In this document: piece by piece, positions 16,946 through 25,204 of the stretch | Numbering within the stretch: the stretch's first letter is position 1 | How the letters are laid out: each line of letters starts with the position of its first letter | Source of the DNA: Streptomyces aureus | GTDB lineage: Bacteria > Actinomycetota > Actinomycetes > Streptomycetales > Streptomycetaceae | Assembly: GCF_000725495.1 (NCBI RefSeq) | Contig: NZ_JNZD01000004.1 | Location: forward strand, 823,871 to 887,870 | DNA length: 64,000 nucleotides | Direction: 5' to 3' | Program-made: the position numbers and the translations under genes | The notes under the pieces: model-generated | Database searches by the model: none | The model's input: only the letters and a program-made list of their open reading frames with translations | Told to the model about the DNA's origin: nothing

Positions 16946-18093
16946 ACGGCCTCCTCGGAGAAGCGGTCGGGCCGGAACGGCGTGAGGTCGAGGCCCGGTC
17001 TCCCGCCCGCCAGGACCTGGGCGATCAACCGCCCTGTGCCGGTGGACAGTCCGATACCGGCTCCCTCGTGCCCGCAGGCGTGGAAGAGACCGGGCGCCCG
17101 GGGGTCGGGGCCGATCGCGGGCAGATGGTCGGGCAGGTAGGGCCGGAAGCCGAGGTAGGTCCGCAGGGCGCGTACCCGCGCGAGGAACGGGAAGAGCCGG
17201 GTGGCTCCGGCTGCCAGCTCCCGGACCACGGGCAGGGAGAAGGACCGGTCGAAGCCGACCCGTTCCCGGCTCGCGCCGATCAGTACGGGACCGGCGGCGG
17301 TCCCCTCCACCACCGGCGACGTCTGGAGAGCCGCCGAGTCGCTCGCGACGTCGGCCACATAGTCCGCCGCGTACACCTTGTGCCGCACCCGGCGCGGCAG
17401 GGGCTCGGTGACCAGGACGAACCCCCTGCGGGGCAGCACCGGAAGGGTGACGCCGGCGAGCGAGGCCACCGCGCCGCCCCAGGTTCCGGCCGCGTTCACG
17501 ACGGCGGGCGCGTGCAGCTCGCCCCGGTCGGTGCGCACCCCGCGCACCGAGCCGTCCTTCCCGCGTAGCACCTCGGTCACGGTGTGCCCGGTCAGCAGCC
17601 GCGCGCCCGACGCCCGCAGGAGGTGCGCGGCGGCGAGGGCCGGCATCACCTGGGTGTCCTGCGGGTAGCGGACGGCGCCCGCCAGTCCAGGCGCCAAGTA
17701 CGGCTCCAGATTGTGCAGTCGGTCGGCGGCGACCGGTTCCGCCAGTACGCCGGCCGCCCGCTGGCCCTCCGCGAACGTCTCCAGCGCGCTCAGGCCCTCG
17801 GGGGTGGACGCCACGACGACTCCGCCCTTGGCCTCGTACTCGACCGCCTGCGCGTACTCCTCGGCGAGGTCGGCCCACAGGCGCCCGGAGAGCAGGGCGA
17901 GGTCGAGTTCTGGTCCTGGCGCCTTGTCGGAGACGAGCAGATTCCCCTCGCCCGCGCCGGTCGTCCCTCCGGCCACCGGGCCCCGGTCCACCACGGTGAC
18001 GTCGAAGCCCTCGCGAGCCGCGTACAGGGCGCAGGCCGCGCCCACCATTCCGGCTCCGACGACCACGACATCGCAGGTAACAGGCTGACTCAC
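16942..18093 (-). CDS. D-hydroxyproline dehydrogenase catalytic FAD subunit (DAO family)
   Basis: This 383-residue D-amino acid oxidase/glycine oxidase-type protein begins with the FAD-binding motif VVVVGAGMVGAACALYAAREG and has the DAO-family C-terminal FAD/active-site region (YLGFRPYLPDHLPAIG, then HACGHEGAGIGLS). It is the probable substrate-oxidising beta subunit (LhpB-like), passing electrons to the next two subunits. It is the first gene of the dehydrogenase unit. The ATG at 18093 lies 9 bp from a perfect ATGT-C-ACAT palindrome on the upstream side. Confidence 0.85.
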   Translation of the reverse strand: MSQPVTCDVVVVGAGMVGAACALYAAREGFDVTVVDRGPVAGGTTGAGEGNLLVSDKAPGPELDLALLSGRLWADLAEEYAQAVEYEAKGGVVVASTPEGLSALETFAEGQRAAGVLAEPVAADRLHNLEPYLAPGLAGAVRYPQDTQVMPALAAAHLLRASGARLLTGHTVTEVLRGKDGSVRGVRTDRGELHAPAVVNAAGTWGGAVASLAGVTLPVLPRRGFVLVTEPLPRRVRHKVYAADYVADVASDSAALQTSPVVEGTAAGPVLIGASRERVGFDRSFSLPVVRELAAGATRLFPFLARVRALRTYLGFRPYLPDHLPAIGPDPRAPGLFHACGHEGAGIGLSTGTGRLIAQVLAGGRPGLDLTPFRPDRFSEEAV

Positions 18094-18102
18094 ATCAGTA
18101 CT

Positions 18103-18111
18103 ATGTCACAT
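18103..18111. promoter_or_regulatory. Candidate GntR operator 3 (perfect ATGTCACAT)
   Basis: ATGTCACAT is a perfect palindrome (ATGT-C-ACAT) 9 bp upstream of the dehydrogenase operon start, the best copy of the motif shared by three transcription units of the cluster. Confidence 0.5.
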
Positions 18112-18177
18112 ACCGCTGTGCCTGCACATGAGTTGGGGCCGGGATTTGCGGCGGGCTGGTGGTGTCGGTCGAGGGCC

Positions 18178-18286
18178 GTCAGGAGGCGGGTTCCGGTCGG
18201 GGCCGTCGGGAAGCGGGTCCCAGTCGGGAGGCGGGTGCCTGTCGGGGGCTGCCGGGAGGCAGGTGCCGGTCGGGAGTCGGTCGGTG
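18178..18286. repeat. Degenerate 18-bp repeats
   Basis: Units like GTCGGGAGGCGGGTGCCT recur at 18178, 18205, 18223, 18251 and 18269, with short insertions. They fill the left part of the gap 18094-18622, in which I see no gene; the right part holds the operator array. Confidence 0.75.
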
Positions 18287-18385
18287 GGGAGTCGACCGTC
18301 AGGGGCGAGACTCCCGCGCATCCGAGGCAGGCTGCGGGCCTTCGGCTGCAGGTGCGCACCCCGGGCACCCATTACGCCCGCCCGC

Positions 18386-18465
18386 GGCACCACATGGCAT
18401 CACGTGGCATCACGTGGCACCTAATGGCATCACCCGGTGCCACGTGGTGCCATCCGGCGCCATCA
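18386..18465. promoter_or_regulatory. Array of eight 10-bp GGCAYCAC-type sites upstream of the RHH gene
   Basis: Eight consecutive 10-bp units begin with GG at 18386, 18396, 18406, 18416, 18426, 18436, 18446 and 18456. Units 1-5 read GGCACC or GGCATC and units 6-8 read GGTGCC or GGCGCC, the inverted form of the same half-site. The spacing equals about one helical turn. Ribbon-helix-helix repressors commonly bind such arrays, and the RHH gene starts at 18623. Confidence 0.7.
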
Positions 18466-18593
18466 GACACCCGTTCAGAGTGCCGTGCCGCTCATGGGGC
18501 CATCCTGCGCCAGAAATCCAGCCGCCCATTTCCACAGGCCAGGGCCATTCCGGCGCGCGTACGCCACCAAGCGGTGCCATTCAGGCTTGCACA

Positions 18594-18612
18594 TGGCACC
18601 ACTGTGGTGCCA
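18594..18612. promoter_or_regulatory. Perfect palindrome 11 bp before the RHH start codon
   Basis: TGGCACCAC-T-GTGGTGCCA has perfect 9-bp arms and uses the same half-site as the array at 18386-18465; another half-site, GGTGCCAT, lies at 18573. It occupies the place where a ribosome binding site would be. Confidence 0.75.
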
Positions 18613-18622
18613 CGATGTCGTC

Positions 18623-19141
18623 ATGGACCTCACTCCGTATGTCGACAGCCTGCGCCACGAACTCGCGGTGGCCGCCGAAGCCGGCGGGGACGAAGCCCGG
18701 CAGCTGGCCGAGCGGCTCACCGCTCCGCTGGAGTCGGCGACTCGTCTGACCATGCTCAACGTGCTCTCCGCCGCGATGGACGAGATCACCCGCGAGCTCG
18801 CCCCCGGCTCGGTCGACGTACGGCTGCGGGGACTGGACCCCGATTTCGTCGTGACACCGCCTCCCTCCTACGCAGGCACCACGGAAGCTGTGGAGGCACC
18901 TGTCGAACCGGTCAGGGCGCAGCCGCCCGCCGACGGCGACGAGGGTGGCACCGCGCGCGTCAACCTGCGTCTGCCGGCCCACCTCAAGGCTCGTGCCGAA
19001 GAGGCCGCGAACCAGGAGGGACTGTCGGTCAACGCGTGGCTGGTGCGGGCCGTGTCGGCCGCGGTCGACGGCGGAGCGCGGCCTCGCCCGACTGGCAGGA
19101 CCCGCACGGTCGGACAGAGCTTCACGGGCTGGGTGCGCTAG
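18623..19141 (+). CDS. Ribbon-helix-helix (HicB/CopG-like) DNA-binding protein
   Basis: This 172-residue protein has an N-terminal helical part (residues 1-60), a Pro/Ala/Glu-rich linker, and a C-terminal ribbon-helix-helix at 111-148 (strand ARVNLRLP, helices HLKARAEEAAN and VNAWLVRAVSAA). Such proteins are often annotated as HicB-family antitoxins, but no toxin gene is next to it. It heads an operon with a DUF4097 protein and a DrrAB-like exporter. The ATG at 18623 is chosen because the RHH frame and a palindromic operator flank it; no ribosome binding site is visible. It probably represses this operon by binding the upstream sites. Confidence 0.75.
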   Translation: MDLTPYVDSLRHELAVAAEAGGDEARQLAERLTAPLESATRLTMLNVLSAAMDEITRELAPGSVDVRLRGLDPDFVVTPPPSYAGTTEAVEAPVEPVRAQPPADGDEGGTARVNLRLPAHLKARAEEAANQEGLSVNAWLVRAVSAAVDGGARPRPTGRTRTVGQSFTGWVR

Positions 19142-19222
19142 CGGCACCGGCATCGCATCAACACCTCATCACCGGCACCGCATCTTCCGCACCCGCACCC
19201 GCACCCGCACCACTTCACCCAC

Positions 19223-19246
19223 ACCGTCCCCACCTGCGGGGACGGT
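19223..19246 (+). terminator. Hairpin between the RHH and DUF4097 genes (attenuator or partial terminator)
   Basis: ACCGTCCCC (19223-19231) and GGGGACGGT (19238-19246) form a perfect 9-bp stem with a 6-nt loop, 27 bp before the DUF4097 start. It may reduce expression of the downstream genes relative to the regulator, or protect the mRNA. Confidence 0.5.
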
Positions 19247-19273
19247 TCACAGACTCAAGAGGACGGGACAGCC

Positions 19274-20116
19274 ATGCCTTCTTTCGACACTCCCCAGCCC
19301 ATCTCGGTCACGGCCGAGGTGGCCGCCGGTTCCATCCGTCTCACCGCCGGGGACCGCGCCGACACGGTCGTCGAGGTACTGCCGCGCGACCCGAAGCGGG
19401 ACAAGGACGTGCGCGCCGCCGAGCAGACCGAGGTCGTGTACGCGGGCGGCGTCCTGACGATCAGGACCAAGCACCGGCCCCTCGTCGGCCCCAGCGGTCT
19501 CGTCGACGTGACGGTCGGCCTGCCTATCGGCTCCCAGGTCGACATGTCGGGCTCCTGGGCCCAGATGTTCGGCGAAGGACGGCTCGGCGAGGTCCGCGTG
19601 AAGACCTCGGCCGGGGACGTCCGCCTCGACACCACCGGCCCGCTGACCCTGACCGTGTCGCACGGCCTCGTCACCGTGGACCGGGTCGAGGGCCCGGCCG
19701 AGATCACCAGCAGCACCGGCAACGTGCGCGTCGGCACCATCGACGGCCCCGCCGTCCTGAAGAACGCGCACGGCACCACGACCGTGGGCACGGTCACCGG
19801 CGAGACACGGACGAGCAGCACGAACGGGGGCATCGACATCACGCGGGCCGAGTCCTCGGTCACCGGCACCACGACCAACGGACACGTCCGCGTCGGTGAA
19901 GTCGTCGGCGGACAGATCCTGTTGGAGACGTCCAACGGCTCCATCGAGGTCGGCGTCCGCTCGGGCGTCGCCGCCTGGCTCGACGTCAGCTCCAACCGCG
20001 GACAGGTGCGCAACCTGCTCACCGAGTCCGAGGCGCCGGAGCGGGCCGAGGGCACCGTCTCGGTCCGGGCTCGCACCAACTGGGGCAACATCGACATCGT
20101 CCGCGCCAAGTCCTGA
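19274..20116 (+). CDS. DUF4097-family beta-strand repeat protein
   Basis: This 280-residue cytoplasmic protein (no signal peptide or membrane segment) consists of repeated beta-strand units such as AEITSSTGNVRVGTIDGPA and TRTSSTNGGIDITRAES, giving the right-handed beta-solenoid expected for DUF4097. Family members are often coded beside regulators and ABC exporters or PspC-type stress genes; their biochemical role is unknown. It lies between the RHH regulator and a two-component ABC exporter on the same strand. The start follows AAGAGGACGGG. Confidence 0.75.
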   Translation: MPSFDTPQPISVTAEVAAGSIRLTAGDRADTVVEVLPRDPKRDKDVRAAEQTEVVYAGGVLTIRTKHRPLVGPSGLVDVTVGLPIGSQVDMSGSWAQMFGEGRLGEVRVKTSAGDVRLDTTGPLTLTVSHGLVTVDRVEGPAEITSSTGNVRVGTIDGPAVLKNAHGTTTVGTVTGETRTSSTNGGIDITRAESSVTGTTTNGHVRVGEVVGGQILLETSNGSIEVGVRSGVAAWLDVSSNRGQVRNLLTESEAPERAEGTVSVRARTNWGNIDIVRAKS

Positions 20117-20314
20117 CCTTCCCGCCGACGAGGGCACGACTCCGACGCCAGCTCGTCCAGGCCCCTCCCGGCCGCCGTCGCCGACGACGCCGACGCCACT
20201 TCGTCACCGGCCCCCTCCTCCTTCTCCGCGCAGCCGTTCCTTCCTCCCCGAGCCGCCGCCCCCTCCCCCCTTCTTCCAGCACCTCCATCACCCAGCCTCC
20301 GAACGGGAGAGCCC

Positions 20315-21334
20315 ATGTCTTCATCTGTCATGCCCACGCCCAGGAAGGGTGACGGTCCGCAGGTCCCCGTCGCCGTCTCCGCCGTCGGTCTGCGCAAGGC
20401 GTACGGCGACAAGACCGTGCTCGACGGCATCGATCTGCGCATCCCGGCCGGCTCCGTCTTCGCACTGCTCGGGCCGAACGGGGCCGGCAAGACCACCACC
20501 GTGCAGATCCTGTCCACGCTCGTCGCCGCCGACGGCGGGCACGCCCAGGTCGCGGGGCACGACATCGCCTCCTCGCCCGACGGGGTGCGCGCCGCGATCG
20601 GGGTCACCGGGCAGTTCTCCGCCCTCGACGATCTGCTCACGGCCGAGGAGAACCTGATCCTGATGGCCGACCTGCTGCGGCTCGGCAAGCGTGAAGGGCG
20701 GCTCCGTACGCAGGAGTTGCTCCGGCGGTTCGACATCGCCGATGTCGCCGGCAAGCGGGCCGCGACCTTCTCCGGCGGGATGCGGCGTCGGCTGGACCTC
20801 GCCATGACGCTCGTCGGCGACCCCGAGGTGATCTTCCTGGACGAGCCGACGACCGGGCTCGACCCGCGCAGCCGCCGGACCATGTGGGACACGGTGCGGT
20901 CCCTGGTCGCGGGCGGCACCACCGTGTTCCTCACCACCCAGTACCTCGAAGAGGCCGACCAGCTGGCCGACAGCATCGCCGTGCTCGACAAGGGCCGGAT
21001 CGTGGCCGAGGGCACGGCGGAGCAGCTCAAGGCGCAGATCCCCGGCGGCCACGTCCGCCTGCGGTTCACCGAGGCCGCCGACTACGAGCGGGCGATCGCC
21101 GTCTTCCCCGGCGCGACCCGCGACGAGGAGGACCTGGCCCTGCGGGTGGCAAGCGATGCCGGCCTCGACGCGCTGCGCGGCCTGCTGGACCGGCTCGACA
21201 CCGCCGGCATCCGCGCCGCCGACCTCTCCGTGCACACCCCCGACCTCGACGACGTCTTCCTCACCCTGACCGGCGACGGCGCCACCGCGACCGGCGACCA
21301 CGACACTTCCCGGACCAAGGAGAACCAGCGATGA
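20315..21334 (+). CDS. ABC exporter ATPase, DrrA-like
   Basis: This 339-residue ATPase of the daunorubicin-resistance DrrA family has Walker A GPNGAGKTT, signature FSGGMRRRL, Walker B VIFLDEPTTGLD, and the roughly 100-residue C-terminal extension of DrrA proteins (ending VHTPDLDDVFLTLTGD). It would power export of a hydrophobic compound together with the following permease, whose ATG overlaps its stop. No biosynthetic cluster is adjacent, so the cargo is unknown. Confidence 0.88.
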   Translation: MSSSVMPTPRKGDGPQVPVAVSAVGLRKAYGDKTVLDGIDLRIPAGSVFALLGPNGAGKTTTVQILSTLVAADGGHAQVAGHDIASSPDGVRAAIGVTGQFSALDDLLTAEENLILMADLLRLGKREGRLRTQELLRRFDIADVAGKRAATFSGGMRRRLDLAMTLVGDPEVIFLDEPTTGLDPRSRRTMWDTVRSLVAGGTTVFLTTQYLEEADQLADSIAVLDKGRIVAEGTAEQLKAQIPGGHVRLRFTEAADYERAIAVFPGATRDEEDLALRVASDAGLDALRGLLDRLDTAGIRAADLSVHTPDLDDVFLTLTGDGATATGDHDTSRTKENQR

Positions 21335-22113
21335 GCACCCTCACGTACGCCGTGCACGACTCGATGACGATGCTGCGGCGCAACCTCCGGCACGCGCTCC
21401 GCTATCCGAGCGTGTCGCTCGGCGCCGCGATGATGCCCATCCTGATGCTGCTGCTGTTCGTGTACGCCTTCGGGGACTCCATCGGCGCGGGGATGGGCGG
21501 CGGCCGGGACGCCTACCTGGAGTATCTGACGCCCGGCGTCATCGTCATGGGGGTGGCGGCCGGGGCGATGTCCACCTCGATCGCGGTCTGCTCGGACATG
21601 ACGCAGGGCATCGTCAACCGCTTCCGGACGATGAACATCACCCGCTCCTCGTTCATGACGGGCCATGTCGTCGGCAGCGTCGTCCAGACGATGGTGAGCA
21701 TGGTCCTGGTCGTCGCCTTCGCGCTCGCCCTCGGCTTCCGGTCGGATGCGACGCCGCTCGAATGGCTCGCCGCCGCCGGGCTCCTCACGGCCATCGCGTT
21801 CGCGGTCACCTGGCTCTCGGCGGCACTGGGCCTGATCTCCAAGACCGTCGAGTCCGCGAGCAACAAGCCGCTGCTGGTGCAGTTCCTGCCGTTTCTCGGC
21901 TCCGCGTTCGTGCCGGCCGGCTCGATGTCCCCGGGGCTCCGCTGGTTCGCCGAGAACCAGCCGTTCACCCCGATGACCGAGACGCTGCGCGGTCTGCTCT
22001 CCGGCTCCGCGATCGGCGACAACGGCTGGATCTCGCTCGCCTGGTGCGCCGGCATCAGCCTGGGCGGCTACCTGTGGTCACGGTCGCTGTTCAACAGTAC
22101 GACGAAGCGCTGA
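21331..22113 (+). CDS. ABC-2 type exporter permease, DrrB-like
   Basis: This 260-residue membrane protein has about six helices and the ABC-2 permease layout, with a conserved first helix (VSLGAAMMPILMLLLFVYAFG) and the loop MTQGIVNRFRTMNI. The ATG at 21331 overlaps the ATPase stop as ATGA, with AAGGAG upstream, so both are made together. A strong hairpin follows the gene. Confidence 0.87.
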   Translation: MSTLTYAVHDSMTMLRRNLRHALRYPSVSLGAAMMPILMLLLFVYAFGDSIGAGMGGGRDAYLEYLTPGVIVMGVAAGAMSTSIAVCSDMTQGIVNRFRTMNITRSSFMTGHVVGSVVQTMVSMVLVVAFALALGFRSDATPLEWLAAAGLLTAIAFAVTWLSAALGLISKTVESASNKPLLVQFLPFLGSAFVPAGSMSPGLRWFAENQPFTPMTETLRGLLSGSAIGDNGWISLAWCAGISLGGYLWSRSLFNSTTKR

Positions 22114-22160
22114 CCGGGGGCCGCCCGTCCGCCTTCGGTTCGGTTCGGTCAACTGCCCCA

Positions 22161-22201
22161 GGGGCGGCTGGAGTCCGTGCGTCACGGACTCCGGCCGCCC
22201 C
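22161..22201. terminator. Strong bidirectional terminator hairpin
   Basis: A 19-bp stem (22161-22179 with 22183-22201; one G-T pair) and a 3-nt loop CGT lie between the convergent DrrB-like and PotC-like genes. Confidence 0.85.
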
Positions 22202-22245
22202 TCATGGGCGTAGGCCGAGCACCCCCTCGGGGCGGTTCGGGGACG

Positions 22246-23061
22246 TCAGATCCGGCTCGACGTGGCCGTGTCCGCTGACAGCCTCTGCGCCGCGTAGATC
22301 GGGATCACCGAGAGCAGCACGAGCACGGCGGCCACCACGTTCACGACCGGGGCCTGCCGGGGCCGGGTCATGTTGTCGAAGATCCAGATCGGCAGGGTCT
22401 CGATGCCGGGGCCGGCGGTGAACGTCGTCACGACGATCTCGTCGAAGGACAGCGCGAACGCGAGCAGCCCGCCGGCCAGCAGGGCCGAGCGCACCAGCGG
22501 GAAGGTGACGTCGACGAAGGCCCGGAAGGTGTCCGCGCCCAGGTCCATCGCCGCCTCCTCGTACGTCCCCGACGTCCGGCGCAGTCGCGCCACCACGTTG
22601 TTGAAGACGACGACGATGCAGAAGGTCGCGTGGCCGACGATCACGGTGAACATGCCGAGGCCGACCCCGAGCGGTTCGAGCACCGTGCTGAAGGCCGAGT
22701 TGAGCGCGATGCCCGTCACGATTCCGGGCAGCGCGATGGGCAGGACGACCACGAAGGAGACCGTGTCCCGGCCGAAGAACCGGTGCCGGGCGACGGCGAA
22801 GGCGATCAGCGTGCCGAGCACGAGCGCGATCGCCGTGGCGCCGAGTCCGGCCTTGACCGACACCCACAGCGCCGCGCGGGCCCCCTCGTTCTCCCAGGCG
22901 GCGGACCACCAGTGCAGGGTGAGCCCGGACGGCGGCCAGCTCGCGCTGCGGTCCCGGTTGAAGGAGTTGACCAGGACGAGCGCCAGCGGCACGTAGATGA
23001 ACGCGAAGCCGAGCCCGGCGGCGGCGCGCAGCGCGATGCGCGCGGGACGGGAGAGTTGCAC
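22246..23061 (-). CDS. Polyamine-type ABC importer permease (PotC-like)
   Basis: This 271-residue permease has about six helices, opening GLGFAFIYVPLALVLVNSFN, and the EAA loop TYEEAAMDLGADTFRAFVDV found in PotC/PotI and related spermidine/putrescine permeases. The start is GTG at 23061, with GAGGAG 6 nt upstream. It is the last gene of a four-gene importer operon (ATPase, binding protein, two permeases). Confidence 0.87.
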   Translation of the reverse strand: MQLSRPARIALRAAAGLGFAFIYVPLALVLVNSFNRDRSASWPPSGLTLHWWSAAWENEGARAALWVSVKAGLGATAIALVLGTLIAFAVARHRFFGRDTVSFVVVLPIALPGIVTGIALNSAFSTVLEPLGVGLGMFTVIVGHATFCIVVVFNNVVARLRRTSGTYEEAAMDLGADTFRAFVDVTFPLVRSALLAGGLLAFALSFDEIVVTTFTAGPGIETLPIWIFDNMTRPRQAPVVNVVAAVLVLLSVIPIYAAQRLSADTATSSRI

Positions 23062-23071
23062 AGCGGGCTCC

Positions 23072-23962
23072 TCAGAGACTGCTCAGGGCGCCCGTGCGGC
23101 GCATCGCGAGGAGGTACACCACGATGACCACGACGGGGACCGTGCCGAGCGCGGCGGCCATGGGCAGGTTCAGTTCGATGTTGGAGTAGACGACGTTGCC
23201 GATGAGCTGGGTCTTGCCGCCGACGATCTGCACGGTGATGTAGTCGCCGAGGCTGAGCGAGAAGGTGAAGACCGAGCCGGCGGCCACGGACGGCAGCACC
23301 ATGGGCAGCACCACCGAGCGGAAGGTACGGCCCGCGCGGGCCCCCAGGTCCGCCGAGGCGTCCAGCAGGTTGGCGGGCAGCTGCTCCAGTGCGGTGTGGA
23401 TCGGCAGGATCATGTACGGCAGCCAGAGGTAGGTCAGCGCGATGATGGCAGCCACCAGTCCATAGCCGGGTCCGCTCAGCCCGAGGGGCTTCAACGCCCA
23501 GTCGGCCAGGCCGCCTTGGGAGAGGATCAGCCGCCAGGCGTACACCTTGACGAGGTAACTCGCCCACAGGGGCGTGAGGATGGCGACGACGAGCAGCGGC
23601 CGGCGCTCGGGCCGGGCGATGCGGGCGGTGTAGAACGCGACGGGGAAGGCGATCACCGCGCACAGGAGGGTGACCGCGAGGGCGACGCCGACGCTGCGCA
23701 GGATCACCTGCCGGTAGACGGGCGTGGTCAGCAGCTGGTGGAAGTTGTCGGTCGACCAGACCTTCACCACCTCGGAGGTGAAGGAGTTCGTCGTCCAGAA
23801 CGCCGACACGAACAGCACGGCCAGCGAGCCGAGATAGAGGACCGCCAGCCAGAGCAGGGGTGCGGTCAGCAGCAGGGACAGCCGCAGCCGGGGGCGCCGG
23901 TGCAGTGTCCCCGCGAGCCGCCGGACGGGAGAGCGTCCGACGGCCTGCGGGAGGGAGGTCAT
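23072..23962 (-). CDS. Polyamine-type ABC importer permease (PotB-like)
   Basis: The 296-residue product has six helices starting LLLTAPLLWLAVLYLGSLAV, the PotB-type P-x-x-W-L-x-x-x-Y pattern, and the EAA loop LLDASADLGARAGRTFRSVV. The ATG at 23962 is 7 bp from the stop of the binding-protein gene; the open frame continues far upstream without signs of coding. It pairs with the PotC-like permease. Confidence 0.87.
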   Translation of the reverse strand: MTSLPQAVGRSPVRRLAGTLHRRPRLRLSLLLTAPLLWLAVLYLGSLAVLFVSAFWTTNSFTSEVVKVWSTDNFHQLLTTPVYRQVILRSVGVALAVTLLCAVIAFPVAFYTARIARPERRPLLVVAILTPLWASYLVKVYAWRLILSQGGLADWALKPLGLSGPGYGLVAAIIALTYLWLPYMILPIHTALEQLPANLLDASADLGARAGRTFRSVVLPMVLPSVAAGSVFTFSLSLGDYITVQIVGGKTQLIGNVVYSNIELNLPMAAALGTVPVVVIVVYLLAMRRTGALSSL

Positions 23963-23969
23963 CGTCCGG

Positions 23970-25178
23970 TCAGCCCTTGATCTCGGTCCAGGCCTGGACC
24001 CACTTCGCGTACGGGACGCACTTGACGTCGGTGCGGCCGTCGAGGCACTGCTCGATCGGCGTGTTCCAGAAGGCGACGTTCTTCCAGTAGCTCTCGTCGG
24101 TGGCGTGGAAGGTGTCGCAGAAGGACTTGTCGCTCGTGTACGCGCAGGCCTCGGAGTTGGCGGGCGCCTCACCGAAGTACTCGGCCACCTGGGCGTTGAC
24201 CTTCGGCGAGATGATCCAGTCCATCCACTTGTAGGCACAGTTGGGGTGCTTGGCCTTGGCGGAGATCATCCAGGTGTCGGACCAGCCGGTGGAACCCTCC
24301 TCGGGAACGAAGGCCTTGACCTTGGCTCCCTCGTCGGCGGTGAGGTTGGCGATGACCTGCCAGGTGGTGCCGACCACGGAGTCGCCGCTCTTGAAGGCGG
24401 AGATCTCCTTGAGGTAGTCGCTCCAGTACTCGCCCACGTTCGCGCTCTGCTTCTTCAGCAGCGCGACGGCGGCGTCGAACTGCTTCTGGTCGAGGGCGTA
24501 GGGGTCCTTGATCTTCAGCTCGGGCCGGGCGGACTTCAGGTAGAGCGCCGCGTCGGCGATGTAGATGGGCGAGTCGTACGCGGTGACGTGGCCCTTGTGG
24601 GCGGAGGCGTCGTCGAAGACCGCGGACCAGGACGTCGGGGCGGGGCTGACCTTCTCGGTGTTGTACATCAGGAGGTTGGCGCCCCGGCCGTGCGGGATGC
24701 CGTACATCTGCCCGTCGACGGAGTTCCAGGCGCCCTTCTTCAGACCGCTGAAGACGTTCTTGTAGTTGGGTACGAGGGCGGTGTTGACCGGGGCCGCGTC
24801 ACCGGAGGCGATGAGGCGCAGGGAGGCGTCCCCGGAGGCCGAGACCGCGTCGTACTGGCCGGTCTTCATCAGCTTGACCATCTCGTCCGAGCTGGCGGCG
24901 ACCTTGGAGTTGACCTGGCAGCCGGTCTGCTTCTCGAAGTCGGAGACCCAGTCGACCTTCGGATCGTTGGAGCCGTCCTCGACATAGCCGGCCCAGGCGA
25001 TCAGGTTGACCTGCCCCTCGGTCTTGCCGAGCTTGGACTGCGCCTTGAGGTCGGGCGGGTTGAGGCCGGTGGACGCGGAGGAGCCCGTGTCGGACGATCC
25101 GCAGGCGGTGGCCGCGAGGAGCACCGCGACGGCGGCGGCGGCCTTGAGGGTTGGGGTGAGGCGCACGGCGTACTCCAT
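23970..25178 (-). CDS. Polyamine-type ABC importer substrate-binding lipoprotein (PotD-like)
   Basis: This extracellular binding protein of about 400 residues has a lipoprotein signal ending in ATAC (Cys26 from the ATG) and PotD/PotF-type features such as INLIAWAGY-like VNLIAWAGYVEDG and the C-terminal cysteines of the actinobacterial subgroup. The ATG at 25178 has no good ribosome binding site, whereas the GTG at 25166 has GGAG 6 nt upstream inside the ATGGAG; the GTG start (398 residues) is perhaps more likely. Ligand is inferred as a polyamine or similar cation from family only. Confidence 0.85.
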   Translation of the reverse strand: MEYAVRLTPTLKAAAAVAVLLAATACGSSDTGSSASTGLNPPDLKAQSKLGKTEGQVNLIAWAGYVEDGSNDPKVDWVSDFEKQTGCQVNSKVAASSDEMVKLMKTGQYDAVSASGDASLRLIASGDAAPVNTALVPNYKNVFSGLKKGAWNSVDGQMYGIPHGRGANLLMYNTEKVSPAPTSWSAVFDDASAHKGHVTAYDSPIYIADAALYLKSARPELKIKDPYALDQKQFDAAVALLKKQSANVGEYWSDYLKEISAFKSGDSVVGTTWQVIANLTADEGAKVKAFVPEEGSTGWSDTWMISAKAKHPNCAYKWMDWIISPKVNAQVAEYFGEAPANSEACAYTSDKSFCDTFHATDESYWKNVAFWNTPIEQCLDGRTDVKCVPYAKWVQAWTEIKG

Positions 25179-25204
25179 ACGTGACGGGGGACTGAGCGGG
25201 GAGG

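Noticed and set aside
18386..18465. CRISPR-like or coding repeat
   Set aside because: Units are 10 bp without spacers, are not a multiple of three, and lie directly upstream of a DNA-binding protein gene.
18623..19141. HicAB toxin-antitoxin system
   Set aside because: No HicA-like small gene lies next to the RHH gene; its neighbours are a DUF4097 gene and an exporter.
20315..22113. Antibiotic resistance locus based on DrrAB similarity
   Set aside because: DrrAB-like pairs are common in actinobacteria, and no biosynthetic genes are adjacent; the cargo cannot be inferred.
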